Below, piece after piece: positions 1 to 7,903 of a stretch of DNA of 50,381 nucleotides. The stretch is taken from NCBI GenBank assembly GCA_900317685.1, contig ONHQ01000021.1:1-50381 (forward strand), written 5' to 3'. This DNA is from an uncultured Prevotella sp. GTDB lineage: Bacteria; Bacteroidota; Bacteroidia; Bacteroidales; Bacteroidaceae. The notes beneath the pieces are model-generated. The model searched no databases. It worked only from the letters and a program-made list of their open reading frames with translations, and was not told the DNA's origin. The position numbers and the translations under genes are program-made. Position 1 is the stretch's first letter. Each line of letters opens with the position of its first letter.

Positions 1-12
1 TTCAAGGTTTTC

Positions 13-138
13 CTTGCTGTGAGGCAAGCCTGAGGAACGAAGGCTGTTTCTTCTTCGGTGCCGGTTTGCCGAAGCTTGCTTCGGAGCAAGCCGACACCGA
101 AGAAGAAACAAAGGGCGCAGCCCTTGCATCACAGCAAG
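13..138. repeat. Cruciform-type palindromic element 1
   Basis: This is a long imperfect palindrome with a branched plan. The outer stem is 13-28 with 123-138 (16 bp, one mismatch). A lateral hairpin lies at 27-45 (AGCCT/AGGCT) and another at 111-125 (AAGGGC GCA GCCCTT). The central stem is 46-64 with 91-109 (19 bp, one mismatch), capped by CCGAAGC TT GCTTCGG at 69-84. It lies downstream of the helicase gene and encodes no plausible protein. The same design recurs at 28427-28584 and 28584-28709. Its function is unknown. Confidence 0.75.
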
Positions 139-200
139 TGTTTTGCTTGTTTTTGTCATGAGCTCTCTTCTCCAAATACAGGGTTGGTCCTGTGCACCTA

Positions 201-245
201 TATTCGGATATATTCTTGATTCCACGTAGCGGAGCGTTAACTTAA
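201..245 (+). repeat. Dispersed hairpin repeat, GTA-loop variant
   Basis: Flanks TATATTCTTGAT and CGTTAA surround a short hairpin (TCCAC GTA GCGGA, one mismatch). The flanks match those of the CCATC-GAA-GATGG repeats at 7693-7746, 7794-7826, 28004-28057 and 28277-28336. The hairpin matches the variant at 28159-28203. Confidence 0.6.
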
Positions 246-270
246 AAACGTATCATAGTTATGCCGCAAA

Positions 271-297
271 GGGCAGCGGCCCTCCCGACAGCTGCCC
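271..297 (-). terminator. Possible terminator of the helicase gene
   Basis: GGGCAGC at 271-277 pairs with GCTGCCC at 291-297 (7 bp). Read on the minus strand it is followed by TTT. It lies about 85 bases past the helicase stop codon. The T-run is short, so this is a weak call. Confidence 0.35.
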
Positions 298-306
298 TCA
301 GCACTA

Positions 307-378
307 CTTTCCTATTAACTTCTGTAATCGATTCAGAGAAGAAGCATCATATCTGACCCACGGAAAATATCCACTGTG
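307..378 (-). repeat. 72-bp dispersed block ending in the CCACGG motif
   Basis: On the minus strand this block aligns with 28345-28415 over about 70 bases. Shared parts include the GTGGATATTTTCCGTGGGTC core, TTCTTCTCTG, ATCGATTACAG and TAGGAAAG. Its plus-strand end (358-378) is one of five copies of the motif CCACGGAAAATATCC in this window. It sits immediately after the helicase stop codon. Confidence 0.7.
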
Positions 379-381
379 CCC

Positions 382-2592
382 CTATTTGTCTTTCGGCAAG
401 CTCCTGAGAATGAAATAAAATTCTGCGGGCGTCACGTTCGGTGGACAAGCGGCCTTGCGCTCCTCCGTCGTGGCATTCTCTGGCAACTGCTCGATGGCAT
501 GGCGGATAGCTTTCACCTTCTCACCATCGATGATCTTGTCGGCACTGATCTGACCGGAACTCACGTAAACAGCCAGATGACTGAGGATGGTGCTGAGGGC
601 CAGGTGACGCTCATCGGCAATCTGCTGTGGTGTCTTGCCCTGACGGAAGAGAGTGTAGGTCTGAACGTAGGTGGACACACGGGGTGCCTTGGCAGACTTG
701 GGTGTGGTGCTATCTGTTGAAGAAGCCGACGCAGGCGAGGCCACGCTGCTCTTTCTCTTGCGCGGTCTGCTACCCGGCATCACCACATCCATGGCATCGA
801 GCGTAGCCTCCTGCTTGGCCTGCATATAGGCCGAGACCGTGAAGGGCGTCTCTTCCATGGCCCGCAGCAAGCGGTCCTTGGACAGGTAGGCCAGCCAGAG
901 ATCTTTGTAGCGCTCGTCGAAGAGCTGCATACCGCGCTTGTTGTTGGTGCTGGCCATCTTTGTCTTCTCGATGGCATCGGGCAGCATCTTCTCCAGTTCT
1001 GTGACGAAATAAGCTGCGCTGCGCTTCACCCTTTCGAGAAAGGCAGGGGCGTGCAAGCCCTCGGCCGTCGTCTGCTGGATGACTGTGCGCCAGCGCAGCG
1101 CCACGTCGATGACCTTCTGCTTCAGCTGATCGATGACCGTGCCATGATAGTTGGTGAGTTTGGGAAACTGCCGGAAATACTCCAGCAAGAGGCGGTGGAG
1201 CTGCTGCTCAGCGGCAAAGAGCGGCATGAAGTTAAAGAGATCGTAGAGTTGGGTGCGGTAATATTCCTCCTTGAGGGCGGGCAACGCCTCGATGCTCTTC
1301 TCGGCTTCAGTCTGCTGTCGGGCGATATAGTCGTTGACACGTGCGTCGCCGATGATGTTGCGAGGCTGGATCTGTGAGGCGAGTACGAGTCCCTCCAAAC
1401 TCTTGCAGCGGCTCAGTGCCACATAGACTTGTCCCGAGGCGAAGGAAGCACTCGCGTCGATGATGGCGTGCTCAAAGGTCAGACCTTGACTCTTGTGGAT
1501 GGTGATGGCCCAGGCAAGACGCAAAGGGTATTGGCGGAAGACACCGAGCACCTGCGGTTCGATGACCTTTGTCTCCTCGTTGATGGCGTAGCGTGTGTTC
1601 TCCCATTCGGCAGGCTCCACGCTGATGGTGTAGTCGTCGCCGGGGCATTTCACCACGATCTTTCCCTCCTCAAAGCCGACAACATGACCGATGCGTCCAT
1701 TATAATATAGGTGTGAGGGTGAAGGATCATTCTTGATGAACATCACCTGGGCACCCTGCTTCAACTCAAGGTTGACATCAGCGGGATAGCTGCTCTCGGG
1801 AAACTCTTTCTCTATCTCGGCCTTGAAGACATAACGTTTGCCGGGCAGCTTATGCAACTCATTATCGTTGTAGCTGTCGGCCATGCGGTTATGGGTGGTC
1901 AGCCGTATGTATCCCTCTTCTGGCTTCGGTATGAACATCGGTTTGCAACGTGCGTTGAGACGGGCGAGATCCTCTGCCGTCGGCACGCCGTCGCGCACAT
2001 GGTTGAGGATGTCGATAAACACCTGGTCCTGCTGACGATAGACATGGGTGAGCTGTATGGTGACATAACTCGTCTGCTGAAGCGCATGACTGCCAAAGAA
2101 ATAAGGCGTATCGTAGTAAGGGCGCAACAGTTCCTCGTCGCGCGGTGTGACCACCGGCGTGAGCTGGTGCAAGTCACCGATCATCAGCAGCTGGACACCA
2201 CCAAAGGGCAGTGTCGGATCACGATAGCGCCGCAGCACATTGTCGATGGCGTCGAGCAAATCGCTGCGCACCATGGAGATCTCGTCGATGACAAGCATGT
2301 CGAGCGTACGGATGATGCGGCGCTTCTCCTTGCCAAAGTCATAGCGATCCTTGAACGTAGTGCCCGGCACATAGGGCGAGAGCGGCAATTGGAAAAAGCT
2401 GTGGATGGTCACACCGCCTGCATTGATGGCTGCCACACCGGTAGGTGCCACGACAATGATGCGCTTGGAGGAATGCTCCTTCAGTGCCTTAAGGAAGGTG
2501 GTCTTGCCTGTTCCGGCCTTTCCGGTAAGAAAGATACTGATGCCTGTGTGCTCGGCAAATTCCCATGCGTTGCGCAACTCTTTGTTTTCCAT
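382..2592 (-). CDS. PIF1-like helicase with C-terminal HTH domain
   Basis: A predicted ATP-dependent DNA helicase of the PIF1/RecD-like superfamily 1B. Walker A (GKAGTGKTT) is near residue 24 and Walker B (VIDEIS) near residue 100. Motif VI-type UvrD_C_2 sequence (TIHKSQG, then YVALSR) lies near residues 365-395. The last 90 or so residues look like the HTH_40 domain found at the C-terminus of Bacteroidota helicases, after a low-complexity basic linker (PRKRKSS). Length (736 aa) fits family members in Bacteroidales. The start is supported by a promoter just upstream (TAAATTTG on the minus strand at 2621-2628, TTTG at 2649-2652). It is probably a housekeeping gene in replication or repair; the substrate is not evident from sequence. 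Confidence 0.93.
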   Translation of the reverse strand: MENKELRNAWEFAEHTGISIFLTGKAGTGKTTFLKALKEHSSKRIIVVAPTGVAAINAGGVTIHSFFQLPLSPYVPGTTFKDRYDFGKEKRRIIRTLDMLVIDEISMVRSDLLDAIDNVLRRYRDPTLPFGGVQLLMIGDLHQLTPVVTPRDEELLRPYYDTPYFFGSHALQQTSYVTIQLTHVYRQQDQVFIDILNHVRDGVPTAEDLARLNARCKPMFIPKPEEGYIRLTTHNRMADSYNDNELHKLPGKRYVFKAEIEKEFPESSYPADVNLELKQGAQVMFIKNDPSPSHLYYNGRIGHVVGFEEGKIVVKCPGDDYTISVEPAEWENTRYAINEETKVIEPQVLGVFRQYPLRLAWAITIHKSQGLTFEHAIIDASASFASGQVYVALSRCKSLEGLVLASQIQPRNIIGDARVNDYIARQQTEAEKSIEALPALKEEYYRTQLYDLFNFMPLFAAEQQLHRLLLEYFRQFPKLTNYHGTVIDQLKQKVIDVALRWRTVIQQTTAEGLHAPAFLERVKRSAAYFVTELEKMLPDAIEKTKMASTNNKRGMQLFDERYKDLWLAYLSKDRLLRAMEETPFTVSAYMQAKQEATLDAMDVVMPGSRPRKRKSSVASPASASSTDSTTPKSAKAPRVSTYVQTYTLFRQGKTPQQIADERHLALSTILSHLAVYVSSGQISADKIIDGEKVKAIRHAIEQLPENATTEERKAACPPNVTPAEFYFILRSLPKDK

Positions 2593-2620
2593 ATTGTCTG
2601 CTGTAATCGGTTTGTTCTTA

Positions 2621-2652
2621 CAAATTTAATGGAAATTAGCGAAACAGCCAAA
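2621..2652 (-). promoter_or_regulatory. Promoter of the helicase gene
   Basis: On the minus strand a -33 TTTG (2649-2652) is separated by 20 bases from a -7 TAAATTTG (2621-2628), the Bacteroidota primary sigma consensus. The start codon follows about 28 bases downstream. Confidence 0.7.
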
Positions 2653-2809
2653 AGATATAGTGCTTTCTTTGCTGTCATTACCGACAACTCTGCTCCGATG
2701 GTGCTGATCCACGAGAGCAACGATGCCGTACGAGCCACCGCTATTGTGAACCAGCGACTGCACGAGGTCAGTCCCCGCACTCCTATCCTGCATCAGCCCG
2801 TCGCAGTGC

Positions 2810-3559
2810 CTAAGATTGAGACTGACCTCTGTCTGACAATTGATAATTACCGCCTCTTTCCGTGGTAATGGTAAGGTTGCTACTCTTGTCGAGTACGGGC
2901 TTCAGCCGCCGGATGAGCGTGTAGAGGGTGTCACTGGCATCGGGCTTCTTCGGCCAAAGAGCCTCACAGATATCCTCCTTGCGCAAGCTGTGGTGCTCAT
3001 CAGCAAAGAACATCAGCATCAGCTGGCGTTGCATGGCGGTGAAGTGAACAGGCTCCTGCTGCTCGTCGTAGAACGTCTGCGTGGCTTCGTCGAGACGCAG
3101 ACCGCCAAAGCCATCGGCAATCGCCACGACCCGACGGCGCATCCACATCAGTGAGCCTGCCAGCCAAGCCAACGACAAGACAAACAGCGACAGCGGCATG
3201 CGCTGATCTGACAGGGCCAGCACCGAAGCCACGGAACAGTTGGCATAGCCCCGGAAGGCTACGCGACGCCCTCCCCGACCCCATGTCATTTTGTTGCTGG
3301 CGACCGTCTTCGGATCTACGTCCTCGGCATAGCACAACAAGGCGTGACGACGGAGCACTGCCAGCCGCAGATTGCTGCGATAGTCGCGGATGGTGTCGGG
3401 GGTGATCCACGCCTCCTGCTTATGACGCAATGTCTGAGCCAGTGCCTGATTCATATCGGCAACCATCTCCTCTTCGGCACAACGATAGCTGTGCATACCT
3501 GCCCACATGGAGCAACACAACAAGGTCACAAAGACCACGATAGTATAGAGCGGTTTCAT
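2810..3559 (-). CDS. Membrane-anchored winged-helix transcriptional regulator
   Basis: A 249-aa protein with an N-terminal membrane segment (about residues 5-22), a roughly 95-residue extracytoplasmic region, a second membrane segment (about 121-140), and a cytoplasmic C-terminal domain resembling the OmpR/PhoB-type winged helix (Trans_reg_C). That domain includes EDICEALWPKKPDASDTLY and IRRLKPVLDKSSN, with a closing beta-hairpin TTERGGNYQL. There is no receiver or kinase domain, so it could be a one-component sensor carrying a periplasmic input directly to DNA, as in ToxR-like proteins (inference). It is probably monocistronic, with a TACTTTTG box on the minus strand at 3592-3599. The signal and target genes are unknown; the helicase and FMN reductase next to it have their own promoters. 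Confidence 0.88.
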   Translation of the reverse strand: MKPLYTIVVFVTLLCCSMWAGMHSYRCAEEEMVADMNQALAQTLRHKQEAWITPDTIRDYRSNLRLAVLRRHALLCYAEDVDPKTVASNKMTWGRGGRRVAFRGYANCSVASVLALSDQRMPLSLFVLSLAWLAGSLMWMRRRVVAIADGFGGLRLDEATQTFYDEQQEPVHFTAMQRQLMLMFFADEHHSLRKEDICEALWPKKPDASDTLYTLIRRLKPVLDKSSNLTITTERGGNYQLSDRGQSQS

Positions 3560-3591
3560 CGCAGAAATATCAAATTAGTGTTTCAATGATA

Positions 3592-3599
3592 CAAAAGTA
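3592..3599 (-). promoter_or_regulatory. -7 box for the winged-helix regulator
   Basis: TACTTTTG on the minus strand fits TAnnTTTG and lies about 33 bases before the start codon at 3559. A convincing -33 TTTG at the usual spacing is not seen. Confidence 0.5.
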
Positions 3600-3652
3600 A
3601 AGAAAAACAAGCAAAAAAGCAAGAGAAAAGCCATTTTATAACAAGAAAAACG

Positions 3653-3660
3653 TATCTTTG
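3653..3660 (+). promoter_or_regulatory. -7 box for the FMN reductase
   Basis: TATCTTTG followed by C matches the Bacteroidota consensus exactly. It lies 26 bases before the ATG at 3687. The -33 region is AT-rich without a clear TTTG. Confidence 0.65.
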
Positions 3661-3686
3661 CAATAGCAACATACAACCCAACAAAC

Positions 3687-4238
3687 ATGAAAAAGATATT
3701 ATTCATCATTGGCTCTTTGCGCAAGCAGAGCTTCAACAGAGAACTGAGCGAGATGGTCAAAGGCATGCTCCAAGGCAAAGCCGAAGTAACAGAATTGGAT
3801 TACTCACAAGTGCCATTTATCAACCAGGATGAAGAATACCCAGCTCCGCAAGCTATTGCCGACGCACGCAAGGCTGTGGCAGAGGCTGACGGTGTGTGGA
3901 TCTTCTCGCCGGAGTATAACTATTCCTACCCCGGACACGTGAAGAACCTCATCGACTGGCTCTCACGTCCTGTCGATCCTGCCGACCGCAACGCACCGAC
4001 AATGCTTGCCGGAAAGAAGTTCACGCTCACAGGAGCCGGGGGCAAAGCTGCTACAGCCGGATGCCGCAAGTTGCTCACCACGCTGCTCACCGTGCTGAAA
4101 GCCGACGTGATGACAGAGGGACAGACGGGTATCGCACTCAACCTGGAGGCGTGGACCGAAGGCCGCATGATTCTCTCTGAGGAGCAGAAGGCACAACTCG
4201 CCAAGCAAGCAGAGCTGTTCCTGGAGTTCATCAAATAG
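3687..4238 (+). CDS. NAD(P)H-dependent FMN reductase family protein
   Basis: A flavodoxin-fold oxidoreductase of 183 aa, the usual family length. The N-terminal phosphate-binding loop GSLRKQSFNREL (about residues 9-20) and the segment SPEYNYSYPGHVKNLIDWLSRP (about 74-95) are the family signature for FMN binding and dimer contacts. Members reduce FMN, quinones or azo compounds with NAD(P)H in the cytosol. The natural substrate cannot be read from sequence. It stands alone with its own promoter; a strong hairpin follows at 4291-4332. Confidence 0.93.
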   Translation: MKKILFIIGSLRKQSFNRELSEMVKGMLQGKAEVTELDYSQVPFINQDEEYPAPQAIADARKAVAEADGVWIFSPEYNYSYPGHVKNLIDWLSRPVDPADRNAPTMLAGKKFTLTGAGGKAATAGCRKLLTTLLTVLKADVMTEGQTGIALNLEAWTEGRMILSEEQKAQLAKQAELFLEFIK

Positions 4239-4242
4239 GTTT

Positions 4243-4285
4243 CCCGTTTTACGGCTTGATTCCCCGTTCTACGCACTTGATTCCC
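4243..4285. repeat. Two-unit tandem repeat
   Basis: Two imperfect units of about 20 bases, each of the form CCCGTTyTACG...CTTGATTC, lie end to end directly after the FMN reductase stop codon. No function is evident. Confidence 0.5.
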
Positions 4286-4290
4286 CTAAA

Positions 4291-4332
4291 TAGAGAAGGG
4301 TCTTTTTCTACCTGACAAAAGATCCTTCTCTA
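4291..4332. terminator. 16-bp stem-loop, probable transcription terminator
   Basis: 4291-4306 pairs with 4317-4332 over 16 bp with one G-U wobble and a 10-base loop. The arms carry internal T and A runs, but no T-run follows the stem. It lies 53 bases past the FMN reductase stop codon. Confidence 0.5.
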
Positions 4333-4817
4333 CTTAGCGAACGATCTTTTTCTATAGGATTACAATGTTAAAAGCACTTGAATGGGGACATCGCAACCAT
4401 GTGCTTGCCCCTATAAAAGCAACGATTTGCCCCCACAAAAAAGCAAATTGCTTTGCTCAAAAAAGTTGAGATCCTCTGTCTTTATCAAGAGTTTGAGAAT
4501 AAGAGAATGCCCTTCGCTTGACCGTGAACTCATGAGAATCGTTTCCCGTAACTGTTCTGTGAATGTCGGTTTTCATCAAAAAGAATAAGTCTTTCTACGT
4601 ATTACTCGAACTGTCCGAATGTGTTTACTCGATTAATTCGTTTCTTTCGTTGAAGAAAATAAGGGGTGAGTATATGAGCGAGGGTAATGGTCTGCAGTTC
4701 TTTGAGAATAGTTACTATTTTCAGTAGAACTTGTTATAATTAAAGAAGAATTCTTTCGTTTATCTGTAGTTTTTTGAAAGAAGTAGCGTCTAATGGGTGT
4801 TACAATTCAATAAAGAC
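4333..4817. other. AT-rich intergenic stretch before the ECF sigma gene
   Basis: I see no convincing gene. An open frame at 4382-4588 has no family resemblance and no start signal. No exact TAnnTTTG promoter is visible before the sigma factor, which would fit transcription by an alternative sigma factor (inference). Confidence 0.5.
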
Positions 4818-5303
4818 ATGGCAACAAAACCATCAGAGCAACAGTTTGCCCAACTCGTCAAGGAGCAGAAGAGCACCATCTACACGGTTTGCTATATGTT
4901 CTCCAAGGACGAGGATGAGGTGGCTGACCTTTTCGAAGAGGTGCTCGTCAACCTTTGGAAAGGATTTCAAGAGTTCCAAGGACGCAGCAACCCGCGCACA
5001 TGGGTCTACCGCGTGAGTCTGAACACATGCATCTCGGCCGACCGAAAGAAGAAGCGGCGGAAGACGATACCGCTAAGTATGGACATCAACCTCTTTGAGG
5101 ACAACGATGCCGACTCACGACAGGTACAGATGCTCCGCAACCGTATCGCACGCCTCGGACCTTTCGACCGCGCCATCGTACTGCTATGGCTTGAGAATAT
5201 GAGTTATGAGGAAATCGGGAAAGTAGTGGGCATCTCCACCAAGAACGTCTCCGTCAGACTCTTCCGCATCAAGGAACAGCTCAAAAACATGAGTGAAGAA
5301 TAA
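4818..5303 (+). CDS. ECF-type RNA polymerase sigma factor
   Basis: A 161-aa sigma-70 family protein with region 2 (VCYMFSKDEDEVADLFEEVLVNLW, then RTWVYRVSLNTCISADRKKKRR) and region 4 (YEEIGKVVGISTKNVSVRLFRIKEQL, the HTH that reads the -35). The ATG at 4818 is preferred over an in-frame GTG at 4797, because the family begins just before the QQFAQLVKEQ helix. The gene is followed by a membrane protein 71 bases downstream rather than by a FecR-type anti-sigma. That partner may control the sigma factor's release (inference). Region 2 carries the acidic and aromatic signature seen in sigma factors paired with small membrane proteins in Bacteroidales. Regulon unknown. Confidence 0.92.
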   Translation: MATKPSEQQFAQLVKEQKSTIYTVCYMFSKDEDEVADLFEEVLVNLWKGFQEFQGRSNPRTWVYRVSLNTCISADRKKKRRKTIPLSMDINLFEDNDADSRQVQMLRNRIARLGPFDRAIVLLWLENMSYEEIGKVVGISTKNVSVRLFRIKEQLKNMSEE

Positions 5304-5321
5304 CCCGAATAAAAACATCAC

Positions 5322-5342
5322 TATATATAGGGCCTATATATA
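5322..5342. promoter_or_regulatory. 21-bp perfect palindrome between sigma gene and partner
   Basis: TATATATAGG at 5322-5331 and its exact reverse complement at 5333-5342 flank a single central base. It lies in the 71-base gap between the ECF sigma gene and the membrane-protein gene, 33 bases before the latter's start. It could be an operator, an RNA hairpin that tunes the second gene, or chance in AT-rich DNA. Confidence 0.4.
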
Positions 5343-5374
5343 ATAATGTGTCAAACAATAAAAACTACAGAATC

Positions 5375-5995
5375 ATGAATCCACAAGAAGACAACACCCT
5401 CGAAGAGATGCGCCGCCAAATGGCTATTCTCCAAGAGAAACTCGATAATGAGACCATCGTCAACGAACGACTGCTGCGTGAGTCGATGAAGCACAACTAC
5501 TCCAGCATCAACCGCTATCTCAGTGTGGAGGCGACCATTCTCATGCCTATCATCATCATCGCCTTCCCCGCCTTAGCGCTTATCTTCCACCTGTCATGGG
5601 GACCGGTCATCGCCGTCATCCTGCTCTGTCTTGCCGATGTGATCTTTGACTATAAGGTCAACCACATCAAGGACGAGGCTTTCATGGGCGACAATCTCAT
5701 CCCCACAGCCCTGAGACTGCAGCGGGCCAAGCGGCTGACTGTCCTGCAGATGATGGTCAGCCTGCCTTTGATGATTCTATGGTTTGCCTGGTTCATCATC
5801 GACTTTTTCCAAAGCATTGACTATCAGGATGAACTGCTTACCGCTTCTGCTTACGGTGGCATCGTCGGTGGTTGTATCGGACTGGTCTGCGGTCTCATCT
5901 TCGCCATCCAACTCTACCGCAAGCAGCAAAAGACACGTCAGCAGGTCATTGACCAAATCAATGACCTGACGGCGGGAAACACTCCGGAGAGTTAG
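5375..5995 (+). CDS. Four-helix membrane protein paired with the ECF sigma factor
   Basis: A 206-aa protein with an N-terminal cytoplasmic coiled-coil-like segment (EEMRRQMAILQEKLDNETIVNERLLRE, about residues 8-35). Four membrane segments follow, near residues 55-75, 77-93, 128-147 and 160-180, then a short charged C-terminus. The ATG at 5375 is preferred to an in-frame GTG at 5348. I do not recognise a named family. Its position behind an ECF sigma gene suggests an anti-sigma role, with the N-terminal helix as the likely sigma-binding part (inference). Its stop codon overlaps the stop of the convergent gene at 5992 by four bases, so no terminator separates them. Confidence 0.85.
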   Translation: MNPQEDNTLEEMRRQMAILQEKLDNETIVNERLLRESMKHNYSSINRYLSVEATILMPIIIIAFPALALIFHLSWGPVIAVILLCLADVIFDYKVNHIKDEAFMGDNLIPTALRLQRAKRLTVLQMMVSLPLMILWFAWFIIDFFQSIDYQDELLTASAYGGIVGGCIGLVCGLIFAIQLYRKQQKTRQQVIDQINDLTAGNTPES

Positions 5996-7491
5996 TATTT
6001 GCTTCTGCGATTATAGCGCATATAGAAGTTCATGTCGGCAAGGCGCTGCTTGTGCGTGCTTTGCTGACTGAATGCATAATGCTGCTCGGCATCGGGAAGC
6101 AGCTCATGGTCGATGAGATAGTTGACCATGTTGGACGTAGCGCCGTCGGCATTCCACAAGATGTTGACGGCGTCTTCTTTTGCCTTCTCCGCATCGTAGT
6201 AGGGATTGTCGGGGTCCTTGATGCACTGTTCCAGGTCCTGCGTAAAGAACTGCGGGTCGACTTTGTCGACGGTATCGATGAACATGCAGGGACTCTCCAT
6301 TGTAGTCAGCGGGCTGTCTTTGAAAAGGCTATCGGGATATTTCAGTTTCTCCTGGAGATACTGCTTCATCTCAGCGGCATCCTTGAAATAGACGAGCTGA
6401 CGGCCACCGGTACTTTTCAGCAGCATCTCTGCCGTCATCAACTTCGTACCGGGACGAGGTATGTCACGTTGCTGTGCCTTGACCTTCTCGAAATCGTCGG
6501 CGGAGAGTTGCAAAGGCACCAGCACACCGTTGAGCCGCCATTCACCCTTATAGAAGACAAATCCGGCCACACAACCATTATGCTGCTTGAGCACCTCCGG
6601 CTTGAGATTGAGTTCTGCGAGCGACACCTTGATGACTTTGCCATGAGTGTTTTCCAATGTCAACGGGTCTTCGTCGCCCGACGTAAATTGATAGGTATCC
6701 ATCGGCAACACCTCGATTTCTTTGAGCTGAGCGGCAACGTCATCGTTTCCTGTCGTCTCTGCCAACTGCTGCAGCCACTCATAGGGTTTCAACGCCAGTG
6801 GGCCTATGCGATCCTCAAACTTTATGCCGGTGATGACGAAATACTGCTTCATAGAGGGCGTCATGCTTTCGAAGAGCTCCACACGCTTCATCTCTTTGGC
6901 CTTCTCTCCCATCAACTTGTTGATCCAGCTGCCCGAAGTGATGTAGCATCCGCCAAGCACCCAGTCGAGCACATTGCGCAGTTCGTTGAAGCCCTCGGTA
7001 GAATAGTGGAGCATGTCATCCATCACCTTCTTGGCATCCTCGTTGATCGGAGCCTGCTCAAAAGCATCACTGAGCAAGCGGTAAGCCTCCTGTCCCATTT
7101 CCTGCAACAGACGGTCGGTTTCAAAGATACGGTCAGGAAACATCTCGTTGGCCACGTCCCAAATAAGGTAGCGCACGGCATCGAGGCTGGGCTCGTCTGG
7201 ATAGTATTCCTCGTCAGCGTGATACATGGGCACAGGATAGCCGTAGAGCTTCATGCACAGATCAGAGAATGAGTGCCACACACCCATGTCGGCCACGATG
7301 TCCTCGAAGTAACTGGTCAGCTTGCGGGCCAGCACATGGGTGAAATTCTTGTCCGGCAGATCCTTGCCGACAAAGCCCCGCAGACTGTCGAAGAGGCGGT
7401 TGGCGAAACGAGTATAATAGAGGTCTGTAGCACAGTCACACATTCCGGGATGTGCCAGACGAATCTCTTGGGTAGTAATGATTCCTTTCAT
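5992..7491 (-). CDS. Conserved hypothetical protein, possibly DUF3843-like
   Basis: A 499-aa, soluble, mostly helical and acidic protein without signal peptide or membrane segment. The opening (TTQEIRLAHPG...DLYYTRFANRL) and the length resemble the Bacteroidales-restricted DUF3843 group, but I am not certain of this. No catalytic motif is visible. Regions such as WINKLMGEKAKEMKRVELFESM and FYKGEWRLNGVL suggest two alpha/beta halves. It is probably transcribed alone from a good promoter (TATTTTTG on the minus strand at 7521-7528, TTTG at 7549-7552) and ends tail to tail with the sigma-factor partner. Function unknown. Confidence 0.87.
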   Translation of the reverse strand: MKGIITTQEIRLAHPGMCDCATDLYYTRFANRLFDSLRGFVGKDLPDKNFTHVLARKLTSYFEDIVADMGVWHSFSDLCMKLYGYPVPMYHADEEYYPDEPSLDAVRYLIWDVANEMFPDRIFETDRLLQEMGQEAYRLLSDAFEQAPINEDAKKVMDDMLHYSTEGFNELRNVLDWVLGGCYITSGSWINKLMGEKAKEMKRVELFESMTPSMKQYFVITGIKFEDRIGPLALKPYEWLQQLAETTGNDDVAAQLKEIEVLPMDTYQFTSGDEDPLTLENTHGKVIKVSLAELNLKPEVLKQHNGCVAGFVFYKGEWRLNGVLVPLQLSADDFEKVKAQQRDIPRPGTKLMTAEMLLKSTGGRQLVYFKDAAEMKQYLQEKLKYPDSLFKDSPLTTMESPCMFIDTVDKVDPQFFTQDLEQCIKDPDNPYYDAEKAKEDAVNILWNADGATSNMVNYLIDHELLPDAEQHYAFSQQSTHKQRLADMNFYMRYNRRSKY

Positions 7492-7520
7492 GGTTTTGGT
7501 TGATACTTATTTTTAGACTA

Positions 7521-7552
7521 CAAAAATAATCATTTGTTTTCTATCGGACAAA
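7521..7552 (-). promoter_or_regulatory. Promoter of the 499-residue hypothetical protein
   Basis: On the minus strand TTTG (7549-7552) is followed after 20 bases by TATTTTTG (7521-7528), matching the Bacteroidota consensus. The start codon lies 30 bases downstream. Confidence 0.65.
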
Positions 7553-7692
7553 ACAAAAGAATAAAAAAAAAGCAAAAAGCACAAAGAACACTGGGCAAAG
7601 TCAAAAAGAACGCAACGGGCTACCATACACCCATACGAACAGATTCATCATTTACGCACACACATGCGCCCCTTGTCATCTCTTTTTTTATC

Positions 7693-7746
7693 TAACGCAC
7701 CATCTTCGATGGCATCAAGAATATAAACGAATATAGAGAATATATA
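7693..7746 (-). repeat. Dispersed hairpin repeat, full-length copy
   Basis: Read on the minus strand: ATATATTCT, CTATATTCGTTTATATTC, then TTGATGCCATCGAAGATGG and TGCGTTAG. This matches 28277-28336 and 28004-28057 almost base for base. It lies in the 412-base gap between the hypothetical protein and the GLUG protein. Confidence 0.75.
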
Positions 7747-7793
7747 TTCTTGATATTCGGATAGTATGTCCCAGGCGTCCACCCTCTTCTTTT

Positions 7794-7826
7794 ATCGCAC
7801 TATCTTCGATGGTATCAAGAATATAA
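7794..7826 (-). repeat. Dispersed hairpin repeat, short copy
   Basis: On the minus strand it carries TATATTCTTGATACCATC, the GAA loop, GATAGT and GCGAT. This is the core of the family without the upstream AT-rich arm. It lies 47 bases from the neighbouring copy. Confidence 0.65.
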
Positions 7827-7844
7827 TTACCCAATAAATTCAAA

Positions 7845-7872
7845 AAGGCTGCGGCCAGTTGGTCGCAGCCTT
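7845..7872 (-). terminator. Intrinsic terminator of the GLUG protein gene
   Basis: AAGGCTGCG at 7845-7853 pairs with CGCAGCCTT at 7864-7872. On the minus strand the stem is followed by TTTTTG. It lies 31 bases past the stop codon at 7904. Confidence 0.85.
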
Positions 7873-7903
7873 GCTGTCTTTTAGCTATCAAGCGGAATAG
7901 CCC

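Noticed and set aside
2628-2868. An 80-codon plus-strand frame with fair codon usage
   Set aside because: It starts exactly on the -7 box of the helicase promoter, overlaps the end of the regulator gene on the other strand, and resembles no family.
4382-4588. A 68-codon plus-strand frame in the gap before the sigma factor
   Set aside because: Composition is unlike neighbouring genes and no start or family evidence was found.
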